Notes under the pieces: generated by a model
Seen by the model: the letters and a program-made list of their open reading frames with translations, nothing else
Database searches by the model: none
What the model was told of the DNA's origin: nothing
Shown here: positions 1-6,125 of the stretch, piece after piece
Position numbering within the stretch: position 1 is the stretch's first letter
Layout of the letters: each line of letters opens with the position of its first letter
From: CAYUYH01 sp964449175
GTDB taxonomy: Bacteria > Planctomycetota > Phycisphaerae > SM23-33
Direction of reading: 5' to 3'
Assembly (NCBI GenBank): GCA_964449175.1
Contig: CAYUYH010000163.1
Span: 1-6,222, forward strand
Length of the DNA: 6,222 nucleotides
Translations under genes and position numbers: made by a program

Positions 1-663
1 CGTCTTGGTCTCGTAGAACTCCCGGATGATCTCGGCGGTCGTGCCGTACTTGGCTTCCATCGCCCGCAGGAAAGTCGTGGACGCGATCTTGCCCGACTGG
101 TCGATGCGGATCGTGAGGAAGTCCTTCTTGTTGACCTCCATCTCGATCCAGCTTCCGCGCTCGGGGATGATTCTCGCCCCGTGCAGCGGGCGGTCGGATT
201 CTTCCATGGCCACGGTGAAGTCCACGCCAGGCGAGCGGTGGAGCTGGGAGACGATGACCCTCTCGGCGCCGTTGATGATGAACTCCCCGCCGCCGATCAT
301 GATGGGCACTTCGCCTATGTAGATGCTCTCCTCCAGGACGTCCTTGGAGTCCTTTCGGGTGAGCCGGCAGCGCACGCGGAACGGCGTGCCGTAGGTCAGG
401 CGGAGATCACGGCATTCCTGCTGGGTATACCGCGGCTCGCCAAGCTCGTAGTGGATGTAGTCGAGTTGTGTCTGCCCGTCATAGCTGACGATGGGGAATA
501 TCTCCCGCAGCAGAGCCTCCAGTCCCTCGCTCTTTCGCCGCGTCGGCTCGGTCTCGGCCTGGAGAAAGCGGGCGTAGGCGACGGTCTGGATGTCAATCAG
601 GTTCGGGACGGGCGCGCCGTCGCCGACCTTTGAGAAGTCCCGCACGCGGTTCATTTGCAGCAT
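1..663 (-). CDS. rpoB: RNA polymerase beta subunit, N-terminal part (runs off the window)
   Basis: Beta subunit of DNA-dependent RNA polymerase, which with beta' forms the catalytic core. Reading from ATG at 663-661 gives 221 open codons to position 1 with no stop, so only the N-terminal part (protrusion and start of the lobe) is present, out of well over 1,000 residues expected. The signature NGAERVIVSQLHRSPGV lies at residues 131-147 and is close to the near-invariant beta motif. PNLIDIQ at 20-26 and GLEALLREIFPI at 47-58 are typical of the beta N-terminus. I chose ATG 663 rather than the ATG at codon 4 because GAGG (676-673) lies 9 nt upstream. It is the last gene of the rplK-A-J-L-rpoB order, separated from rplL by a structured 182-nt spacer. 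Its Shine-Dalgarno lies in the loop of a 6-bp hairpin. The product is certain; the start is likely. Confidence 0.96.
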   Translation of the reverse strand, partial: MLQMNRVRDFSKVGDGAPVPNLIDIQTVAYARFLQAETEPTRRKSEGLEALLREIFPIVSYDGQTQLDYIHYELGEPRYTQQECRDLRLTYGTPFRVRCRLTRKDSKDVLEESIYIGEVPIMIGGGEFIINGAERVIVSQLHRSPGVDFTVAMEESDRPLHGARIIPERGSWIEMEVNKKDFLTIRIDQSGKIASTTFLRAMEAKYGTTAEIIREFYETKT

Positions 664-666
664 GAA

Positions 667-682
667 TTAGTCCCTCGACTAA
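667..682 (-). promoter_or_regulatory. Hairpin presenting the rpoB Shine-Dalgarno in its loop
   Basis: On the minus strand TTAGTC (682-677) and GACTAA (672-667) form a perfect 6-bp stem around the loop GAGG (676-673). GAGG is the best Shine-Dalgarno match for rpoB, whose ATG begins at 663, three nucleotides after the stem ends. The stem is AU-rich, so it should be of modest stability. Seen directly: the inverted repeat and the position of the ribosome binding site. Inferred: the hairpin may display or gate the site. It could also be a protein-binding palindrome in DNA, or chance. Confidence 0.5.
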
Positions 683-745
683 GGATTATGGCAAACTTGT
701 CGCCCTGACCTTCGCCGCTCCAGCACCGTTCGCCGCCGCCCCGCC

Positions 746-767
746 GGGCCGGCCCGCGGGCTGGCCC
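746..767 (-). other. Strong GC stem-loop in the rplL-rpoB spacer
   Basis: On the minus strand GGGCC (767-763) pairs with GGCCC (750-746). After one A-C mismatch (762/751), GCCC (761-758) pairs with GGGC (755-752), closing on GC. This makes nine G-C pairs with one mismatch. No U-run follows, so it is not a standard intrinsic terminator. In E. coli the rplL-rpoB spacer carries an RNA processing site and an attenuator; this stem is a candidate counterpart by position only. Confidence 0.5.
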
Positions 768-792
768 GTCGCAGCCACGGCGGCATTGTCGG

Positions 793-836
793 AAAAACGC
801 CGCAGGCGGGACCGACGCGTCGCGCCGGGGCCCGCC
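793..836 (-). terminator. Possible attenuator between rplL and rpoB
   Basis: Ten nucleotides after the rplL stop, minus-strand GGCGGG (836-831) can pair with CCCGCC (810-805). Two further pairs form across a bulged U (CC 830-829 with GG 813-812). The 3' arm overlaps a second, short hairpin, CGCC (808-805), TGC, GGCG (801-798), which is followed at once by U5 (797-793). The two structures exclude each other, the arrangement expected of an attenuator. The U-run is short and the terminator stem has only four pairs, so any termination would be partial. Partial termination here would fit the higher demand for L12 than for RNA polymerase, as known in E. coli. It is a prediction from pairing only. 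Confidence 0.4.
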
Positions 837-845
837 ATGCGCTGC

Positions 846-1286
846 CTACTTCACTTCCACCGTGGCGCCGGCCTCTTCCAACTGCTTGCGGGCCTCTTCG
901 GCATCTTCCTTGGACACGCCTGTCTTCACCGGCTTCGGCGCGCCCTCGACGAGATCCTTGGCCTCCTTCAGGCCGAGGTTCGTCAGGGCACGGACGGCCT
1001 TGATAACCTGAATCTTCTTGTCGCCTACGCTCTTGAGGACCACATCGAAGGCGGTCTGCTCTTCCTCTTCGGCGGCAGCTCCGGCAGCCGGTCCCGCGGC
1101 CACCGCGATCGCGGCGCCGGCGGCCGGCTCGATGTCGTACGTCTCCTTCAGATAGCTGGCCAGGTCCACCGCTTCCTTGAGCGTCAGCTTGACGATCTTC
1201 TCGCCAAGGTCCTTGATCGCCTTGGGGAATTCCTTGGCCTCTTTAGCCTCTGGGGCCTCTGTTGTCTGGGCTGCGTCTTCTGCCAT
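846..1286 (-). CDS. rplL: 50S ribosomal protein L7/L12
   Basis: Stalk protein of the large subunit, which recruits and stimulates translational GTPases such as EF-Tu and EF-G. The 146-residue product has three parts. An N-terminal dimerisation/L10-binding domain covers about residues 20-52 (FPKAIKDLGEKIVKLTLKEA). A flexible Ala/Gly/Pro/Glu hinge covers 53-77. The globular C-terminal domain covers 78-146, with the conserved IKAVRALTNLGLKEAKDLVE region at 95-114 that contacts factors. It is longer than the usual 120-130 residues, mostly because of an acidic, Ala/Glu-rich extension at residues 1-19. ATG 1286 was chosen over an in-frame TTG at 1301 because GGAG (1299-1296) lies 9 nt upstream. It follows rplJ after 120 nt and precedes rpoB by 182 nt, consistent with separate tuning of stalk and polymerase synthesis. 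Confidence 0.96.
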   Translation of the reverse strand: MAEDAAQTTEAPEAKEAKEFPKAIKDLGEKIVKLTLKEAVDLASYLKETYDIEPAAGAAIAVAAGPAAGAAAEEEEQTAFDVVLKSVGDKKIQVIKAVRALTNLGLKEAKDLVEGAPKPVKTGVSKEDAEEARKQLEEAGATVEVK

Positions 1287-1319
1287 TGCTCGAAACTCCA
1301 ATCAGCTTTCACCAATCCG

Positions 1320-1350
1320 GCCTGATAGGCGGGCGCCCCGTTGGCGCCCG
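1320..1350 (-). other. Stem-loops in the rplJ-rplL spacer
   Basis: In the minus-strand transcript CGGGCGCC (1350-1343) pairs with GGCGCCCG (1337-1330), giving eight G-C pairs closed by a 5-nt loop (AACGG). A small hairpin, GCCT-ATC-AGGC (1330-1320), follows directly, sharing one base. A perfect 10-bp palindrome, CCCGTACGGG (1356-1365), lies 5 bases upstream. There is no U-run, so termination is unlikely. Such a stem between rplJ and rplL could stabilise or process the mRNA and help raise L12 above L10, since the stalk needs several L12 per L10. The pairing is seen; the function is inferred. Confidence 0.5.
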
Positions 1351-1406
1351 TTTAACCCGTACGGGCCAATCCGCAGCCGGCGATATCTCTCCTCGTATGT
1401 CACGTT

Positions 1407-1946
1407 CTAGGCCGCCTCTTCCGGCGCGGCCGAGGTGGCCTTTTCTTCCACGGCCTTGATGATCCCCGCCAGCTTCCAGCCCGGCGCCAACAGGCAGGCG
1501 GCGAGCTTCCTGGCCGGGCTCATCGCCGCCGCGACGACCAGCGCGATCGCCTCTTCGCGGGTGGGGTACTTGCTGAGCTCGTCGATCCGCTCGGCGCCGA
1601 AGACCTCGCCTTCCATGTAGGCGGCCTTGACGGCCAGGTTCGGCGCGTCCTTGCCGATCTCCAGCAGCTCGCGAACGACCGTGACCACGCCCTCGCTACA
1701 GTGGGCGATGGCGCACGGCCCGTCGAGCATGTCCGCGGCGGCAACCAGCCCGACCGACTTGAACGCCTGGCGGGCGACGGAGTTCTTCACGACCGTCATC
1801 GTGATGCTCTTGGCGGCAAGACGCTTGCGAACCTCGGTGGTCGTGACGCCGTCCAGACCCGTGAAACCCACCACCGCCAGCGAGTCGACGCCCTCGAGCC
1901 GGCCTATGAGATCTTTCCTAAGCAGTTCCTTGACTGGTTTGCTCAT
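1407..1946 (-). CDS. rplJ: 50S ribosomal protein L10
   Basis: Base of the ribosomal stalk: it binds 23S rRNA next to L11 and carries L7/L12 dimers on its C-terminal helix. The 179-residue product starts MSKPVKELLRKDL and contains the L10 core: LAVVGFTGLDGVTTTEVRKR at 23-42 and VVKNSVARQAF at 52-62. The C-terminal segment 144-179, ending in an Ala/Glu-rich tail, is expected to hold the L12-binding helix. The open frame continues far upstream over rplA, but ATG 1946 is the true start. The L10 similarity begins there, AAGGTG (1956-1951) lies 4 nt upstream, and it falls 14 nt after the rplA stop. That short gap leaves no room for the long folded leader through which the L10-L12 complex represses its own mRNA in E. 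coli. Control must come from elsewhere if it exists. Confidence 0.96.
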   Translation of the reverse strand: MSKPVKELLRKDLIGRLEGVDSLAVVGFTGLDGVTTTEVRKRLAAKSITMTVVKNSVARQAFKSVGLVAAADMLDGPCAIAHCSEGVVTVVRELLEIGKDAPNLAVKAAYMEGEVFGAERIDELSKYPTREEAIALVVAAAMSPARKLAACLLAPGWKLAGIIKAVEEKATSAAPEEAA

Positions 1947-1960
1947 TAGACACCTTGCGC

Positions 1961-2644
1961 TTATGAAACGTCCAACTCGACGGCCGGCGACATCGTCGCC
2001 GACAGGCAAGCCTTCTTGATGAATGTACCCTTGGTCGACGCGGGGCGGAGGCGCTTGATGTGGCCTATGAACGCCTCGACGTTCTCGGCAAGCTTGTCGG
2101 CCTCGAAGCCCACCTTGCCCACCGGCACGTGGAGGTTGCCGCCGTCGTCGTTGCGGAACTCGACCTTGCCGGCGGAGTATTCCTTGACGGCGGTGGCGAC
2201 GTCCGAAACCACGGTTCCGGCCTTGGGCGACGGCATCTTGCCCTGCGGGCCAAGCACGCGTCCCAGCTTGGAGACGCTCCTCATCATCGCCGGCGTGGCG
2301 ACGGCGACGTCGAAGTCCATCCACCCGTCGGATATCTTCTTGATCAGCTCGTCGCCGCCGGCCTCGATGGCTCCGGCGGCAGTGGCCTTGGCAACGTCCT
2401 CGCCGTCGCAGAACGCCACCACCTTCCGCTTGCTGCCGATGCCGTTCGGCAGCGACATGGCGCCTCGAAGCATCTGGTCGGCCTGCTTGGGGTCGATGCC
2501 GAGGTTCATCACCAGGTCGACGGTGGAGTCGAACTTGGTGGCGGGCATGGCCTTGATGGCAGTCACAGCCTCTGCTACAGGAAGCTTCTTGGCGGGGATG
2601 CTGGCCAGGCATTCGCGATAGCGCTTGCTTCTGGTCTTGGGCAT
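1961..2644 (-). CDS. rplA: 50S ribosomal protein L1
   Basis: L1 forms the mobile arm at the E site that helps release deacylated tRNA. In several bacteria it also represses its own operon by binding mRNA. The 227-residue product is close to the usual length of about 230. The family signature LGRVLGPQGKMPSPKAGTV lies at 127-145, and FRNDDGGNLHVPVGKVGF at 163-180 matches the conserved second part of domain I. The start ATG 2644 is supported by a strong AAGGAG (2656-2651) at 6-nt spacing. It lies 120 nt after rplK, an unusually long gap for this pair, and that spacer carries a strong stem-loop. rplJ follows after 14 nt. Confidence 0.97.
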   Translation of the reverse strand: MPKTRSKRYRECLASIPAKKLPVAEAVTAIKAMPATKFDSTVDLVMNLGIDPKQADQMLRGAMSLPNGIGSKRKVVAFCDGEDVAKATAAGAIEAGGDELIKKISDGWMDFDVAVATPAMMRSVSKLGRVLGPQGKMPSPKAGTVVSDVATAVKEYSAGKVEFRNDDGGNLHVPVGKVGFEADKLAENVEAFIGHIKRLRPASTKGTFIKKACLSATMSPAVELDVS

Positions 2645-2679
2645 CTATCTCTCCTTGGCGTCTCGCCTCGGCGGGACTC

Positions 2680-2741
2680 CCACGTTTCGCTGCCCGTGGT
2701 GGGGCCGGGCTGCCGCCGCCGGTCGCGGCCGCGGCTAGCCC
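2680..2741 (-). other. Structured rplK-rplA spacer
   Basis: On the minus strand GGGCT-A-GCCGC (2741-2731) pairs with GCGGCAGCCC (2716-2707). This is a 10-bp stem with one bulged A and a 14-nt loop. A second, weaker hairpin, CCACG (2699-2695) with CGTGG (2684-2680), follows, leaving 23 nt before the rplA Shine-Dalgarno. No U-run follows either stem. Since L1 is known to bind its own mRNA in other bacteria, a regulatory or processing role is possible. I could not recognise the L1 rRNA-like binding motif here. Confidence 0.45.
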
Positions 2742-2764
2742 AAGTGCTGCGGTTCTGCCTACGC

Positions 2765-3190
2765 CTACTTCTCTACGGTAATGCCCATGCTCCGGGCAGT
2801 GCCTTCTATGATCCTGGACGCATGTTCGATGTCGTGGGCGTTCAGGTCGGCCAGCTTGCGCTGGGCAATGGCGCGAATCTGCTCGATCGTCACCTGCCCC
2901 ACCTTCTCTTTGTTGGGAACGCCGCTGCCCTTGGCGATCTGGGCGGCCTCCTTCAGCAAGGCCGCTGCCGGCGGGCTCTTGGTGATGAACGTATACGTCC
3001 GGTCGGCGTAGACCGTGACCTCCACCGGGACCGGCATTCCGTTCATGTCCTTTGTCCGCTCGTTGAACTGCGAGACGAACTGGCCCGGGCTTATGTTGTG
3101 CTGCCCCAGGGCCGGGCCTACCGGCGGCGCCGGCGTAGCCTGCCCGCCGGGAGCTTGCAGCTTGATCTTCGCGACTATCTGCTTGGCCAT
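2765..3190 (-). CDS. rplK: 50S ribosomal protein L11
   Basis: L11 binds the GTPase-associated region of 23S rRNA at the stalk base and helps factor turnover. It is also the site through which RelA-type proteins sense uncharged tRNA and thiopeptides act. The 141 residues equal the typical family length. The proline-rich N-terminal stretch APPVGPALGQ is at 21-30, and the C-terminal rRNA-binding signature around DLNAHDIEHASRIIEGTARS is at 115-134. ATG 3190 gives the standard MAKQIVAKIKLQAPGG start. The upstream sequence has only a weak purine-rich site (GAGAG), so the ribosome binding site is poor. It follows nusG after 25 nt and is followed by the structured rplA spacer. Confidence 0.97.
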   Translation of the reverse strand: MAKQIVAKIKLQAPGGQATPAPPVGPALGQHNISPGQFVSQFNERTKDMNGMPVPVEVTVYADRTYTFITKSPPAAALLKEAAQIAKGSGVPNKEKVGQVTIEQIRAIAQRKLADLNAHDIEHASRIIEGTARSMGITVEK

Positions 3191-3209
3191 GCGTTACTCT
3201 CTGCTCTCG

Positions 3210-3235
3210 GGCAGGTCAGGTCCTCTCGACCTGCC
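3210..3235 (-). other. Inverted repeat across the nusG stop codon
   Basis: On the minus strand GGCAGGTC (3235-3228) is the exact inverse complement of GACCTGCC (3217-3210), an 8-bp stem with a 10-nt loop. An alternative 6-bp stem, CAGGTC (3233-3228) with GACCTG (3222-3217), uses the same 5' arm. The nusG stop codon TGA (3218-3216) lies in this element, and rplK starts 19 nt beyond it. There is no U-run. It may be a weak processing or pausing structure between nusG and rplK. Confidence 0.4.
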
Positions 3236-3815
3236 AGTACTCCAGCTCCACGGGTGTCGCCCGGCCGAAGATAGTCACTATCACGCGGACAAGTCCCTTG
3301 TCCGCCAGCACCTCATCGACCGCGCCCTCGAAGTTCTCGAAGGCCCCCTCCTTGATCTTAACCATGTCGCCGGCGGCGAACTCCACCGCGACGGGCGCGC
3401 CTTCCTGGGCCTTCTCGACCTGCATGAGCATCTTCTCGACGTCGCCCTGCTTCATCGCCGTCGGCTTGCCGGTCGAGCCGATGAAATCGCCCACGCCGGT
3501 CGTCTCCCGGATGAGGAACCAGGCTTCCTCGCCGATCCGCCCGTCCTCTCCCAGCTCCATCTCGATGAACACGTAGCCGGGGTACATCTTGCGCTCGACG
3601 TATTTCTTGCCGCCGGACCGCGCTCGCGGGCTCGGGCGGCGCTCCGTCGGAACGAGGATTCGCCCGATCCTGTCGTCCAGGCCCTCGATCTTCACCTTGC
3701 GCAGCAACGCGTCCCGCACCTGCTCCTCCTTATTGGAGGCCACTCGCAGGACGTACCATTGCTTGCCCGCCGGCTTGGCTTCGGCCGTCGGCTTGGTTTG
3801 GTCGCCTTCAGACAA
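3216..3815 (-). CDS. nusG: Transcription elongation/antitermination factor NusG
   Basis: NusG binds the RNA polymerase clamp to increase processivity and links polymerase to Rho or the ribosome. The 199-residue product has an NGN domain (about 18-130; KQWYVLRVASNKEEQV at 18-33, YPGYVFIEM at 79-87). A KOW domain follows at about 145-199 (GDMVKIKEGAFENFEGAV at 149-166, IFGRATPVELEYWQVE at 182-197). The start appears to be TTG at 3815. It is the only start-type codon between the in-frame upstream stop and the NGN domain, and AAGG (3831-3828) lies 12 nt upstream. This start lies inside the end of secE, giving an 8-bp overlap and probable translational coupling. Residues 1-17 are a short disordered leader. 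Product certain, exact start fairly likely. Confidence 0.95.
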   Translation of the reverse strand: MSEGDQTKPTAEAKPAGKQWYVLRVASNKEEQVRDALLRKVKIEGLDDRIGRILVPTERRPSPRARSGGKKYVERKMYPGYVFIEMELGEDGRIGEEAWFLIRETTGVGDFIGSTGKPTAMKQGDVEKMLMQVEKAQEGAPVAVEFAAGDMVKIKEGAFENFEGAVDEVLADKGLVRVIVTIFGRATPVELEYWQVERT

Positions 3816-4203
3816 GAACGTGTATTACCTTAAAGAACTGTATGAACAGGTTATCCACGCAATACAGCACGGTTGCGATGATTATCGTGGTCACCAGAAC
3901 CACCTTGGTCGAGCCGGCGATCTCCTTCTTGGTCGACCAGGAGACCTTCTTCATCTCGCCCTCGGTGGCGATCATGAAATCCGCCGACTTCGGACGGTTC
4001 ACCATCCAGAACATCACGGCCGCGGCGACTACCACCAGCAGCGTGGAGATGCCATATTGCAGCATCGGATTGAGGCCATAGCCGCCGCCCAGGTACTCGC
4101 TGAGCCGCTCGGCCCCGACGACCACGAGCACCATCACGCCCACGAAGGTGGCGATGCGCGTGTGTCTGCCCTGACCTCGTTTGTAGATCCCGACAACCGA
4201 CAC
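3808..4203 (-). CDS. secE: Preprotein translocase subunit SecE
   Basis: Essential clamp subunit of the SecYEG channel in the inner membrane. The 131-residue product has three predicted membrane helices, at about 17-31, 49-68 and 99-121. This is the three-helix form known from E. coli rather than the single-helix form of many other bacteria. The conserved amphipathic cytoplasmic helix precedes the last one (EGEMKKVSWSTKKEI at 81-95). The segment MVNRPKSADFMIATEGEM (67-84) resembles planctomycete SecE as I remember it. The start is GTG at 4203, with AAGGA (4219-4215) 11 nt upstream; there is no better ATG. It stands between tRNA-Trp and nusG, the usual bacterial arrangement, and its stop overlaps the nusG start. 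Confidence 0.93.
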   Translation of the reverse strand: MSVVGIYKRGQGRHTRIATFVGVMVLVVVGAERLSEYLGGGYGLNPMLQYGISTLLVVVAAAVMFWMVNRPKSADFMIATEGEMKKVSWSTKKEIAGSTKVVLVTTIIIATVLYCVDNLFIQFFKVIHVLV

Positions 4204-4235
4204 TATGCCACCGTTCCTTCCACTGCCGCGCCTCC

Positions 4236-4281
4236 GGCGCCTGCCGGCAGGCCCGCGATCCGTCCGGCACCGACAGGCGCC
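4236..4281 (-). repeat. 12-bp inverted repeat between tRNA-Trp and secE, with embedded palindromes
   Basis: On the minus strand GGCGCCTGTCGG (4281-4270) can pair over its full length with CCGGCAGGCGCC (4247-4236): eleven Watson-Crick pairs and one G-U, with a 22-nt loop. The first arm begins 4 nt past the mature 3' end of tRNA-Trp and the second ends 32 nt before the secE start codon. The second arm also belongs to a perfect 14-bp palindrome GCCTGCCGGCAGGC (4239-4252) and to a competing small hairpin GCGCC-GGA-GGCGC (4228-4240). No U-run follows. It could guide tRNA 3' processing, protect the secE-nusG mRNA, or be a copy of a dispersed palindromic repeat. Confidence 0.6.
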
Positions 4282-4285
4282 TCAA

Positions 4286-4358
<73 letters not shown>

Positions 4359-4375
4359 GTCCGGCCCGGCCACCT

Positions 4376-4389
4376 GCCCGACGACGGGC
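4376..4389 (-). other. Small hairpin between rpmG and tRNA-Trp
   Basis: GCCCG (4389-4385) and CGGGC (4380-4376) form a 5-bp stem with a TCGT loop immediately after the rpmG stop codon and 17 nt before tRNA-Trp. There is no U-run, so a processing or mRNA 3'-end role is more likely than termination. It is short enough to be chance in GC-rich DNA. Confidence 0.3.
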
Positions 4390-4557
4390 CTATTTTCGCT
4401 TTATCTTGTGTTTGGTGTGCGTTCTGCTCTTCGGGCAGAACTTCGTAAGCTCCAGTTTCGGCACGCCGCCTTGGGTGCGAACCTGCGTGCGATAGTTCAG
4501 CGAGCCGCAATCGCCGCACTGGAGAAACACGTATTCTCTCGCCTTGGATTTGGCCAT
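4390..4557 (-). CDS. rpmG: 50S ribosomal protein L33
   Basis: Small basic protein of the large subunit near the E site. The 55-residue product, starting MAKSKAREYVFLQCGDCGSL, has the L33 pattern: a zinc-ribbon first half with C14 and C17, the Tyr/Arg-Thr segment NYRTQ at 21-25, then LELTKFCPKSRTHTKHK. In the zinc-binding (C+) form four cysteines are expected. Here the second knuckle is C41-P-K-S44, so the fourth cysteine is Ser. The protein is therefore intermediate between the C+ form and the zinc-independent C- form. ATG 4557 lies 6 nt after the tuf stop, and GGAG/AAGG Shine-Dalgarno matches overlap that stop, so translation is probably coupled to tuf. tRNA-Trp follows. The rpmG position between tuf and trnW/secE is common in bacteria. 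Confidence 0.94.
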   Translation of the reverse strand: MAKSKAREYVFLQCGDCGSLNYRTQVRTQGGVPKLELTKFCPKSRTHTKHKIKRK

Positions 4558-4563
4558 CGGGCC

Positions 4564-5769
<1,206 letters not shown>

Positions 5770-5933
5770 TAGTTTAGCTCCTCTTACCTAGTGCCAGGTC
5801 GACTTGTGCCTGGGATTCATCGCGTGTGTTGCCGGATATGCCCTTTGCATGCTGCTGCCGCCTCGCGGCCGCCGGCTTCAACCAGTATGTTTGTCGCGGG
5901 TCCGCCGCGCCGCTGGCCCATCATGTCAGCATA
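5770..5933 (-). other. tRNA-Thr to tuf spacer (tuf leader)
   Basis: A 164-nt stretch without a gene that I can support. It ends in the strong tuf Shine-Dalgarno. Two weak inverted repeats are visible on the minus strand: GCCGC-GAG-GCGGC (5869-5857) and CCAGG (5813-5809) with CCTGG (5798-5794). Neither has a U-run, and I see no good internal promoter. It is probably transcribed from the promoter upstream of tRNA-Thr and released when the tRNA is cut out. Confidence 0.5.
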
Positions 5934-6006
<73 letters not shown>

Positions 6007-6019
6007 GTACCGGCCCGTC

Positions 6020-6036
6020 GGCAGCCTCGTGCTGCC
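6020..6036 (-). other. Leader hairpin upstream of tRNA-Thr
   Basis: GGCAGC (6036-6031) and GCTGCC (6025-6020) form a perfect 6-bp stem with loop ACGAG, ending 13 nt before the tRNA 5' end. Both arms match strands of the tRNA-Thr acceptor stem. The 3' arm with its next base (GCTGCCG, 6025-6019) is identical to the seven 5' acceptor bases at 6006-6000. It may influence RNase P processing or be a partial duplication. Confidence 0.45.
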
Positions 6037-6095
6037 TTTCAGAACAGCTCGCCTAATGGATACACTGCCACCGGGGCCTGTAAGACGGACGGTCT

Positions 6096-6123
6096 ACTAT
6101 ATCTACGGAAAAAACGGTGTCAA
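6096..6123 (-). promoter_or_regulatory. Sigma70-type promoter for tRNA-Thr-tuf
   Basis: On the minus strand a perfect -35 box TTGACA (6123-6118) is followed after 16 bp by TATAGT (6101-6096), one mismatch from TATAAT. Transcription would start near 6090, giving a leader of roughly 84 nt before tRNA-Thr. An A8 tract (6133-6126) lies just upstream of the -35 box, as in UP elements of strong stable-RNA promoters. It is the only strong promoter-like sequence I found in the window. It suits high expression of tuf and possibly of the whole cluster. Confidence 0.75.
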
Positions 6124-6125
6124 AG

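Noticed and set aside
685..690. CATAAT as a -10 box for an internal rpoB promoter
   Set aside because: No acceptable -35 sequence lies 15-19 bp upstream, and the leader would be only about 14 nt.
1287..1301. TTG start for rplL five codons upstream
   Set aside because: The ATG at 1286 has GGAG at a good distance, while the TTG overlaps that Shine-Dalgarno and has no good site of its own.
1947..2612. Upstream extension of the rplJ frame across rplA
   Set aside because: The extension is Arg/Gly/Gln-rich out-of-frame reading of rplA. L10 similarity begins exactly at ATG 1946, which has its own Shine-Dalgarno.
2060..3274. 404-codon open frame on the plus strand opposite rplA, rplK and the end of nusG
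   Set aside because: Antisense shadow of three conserved genes, with biased composition and no recognisable domain or ribosome binding site.
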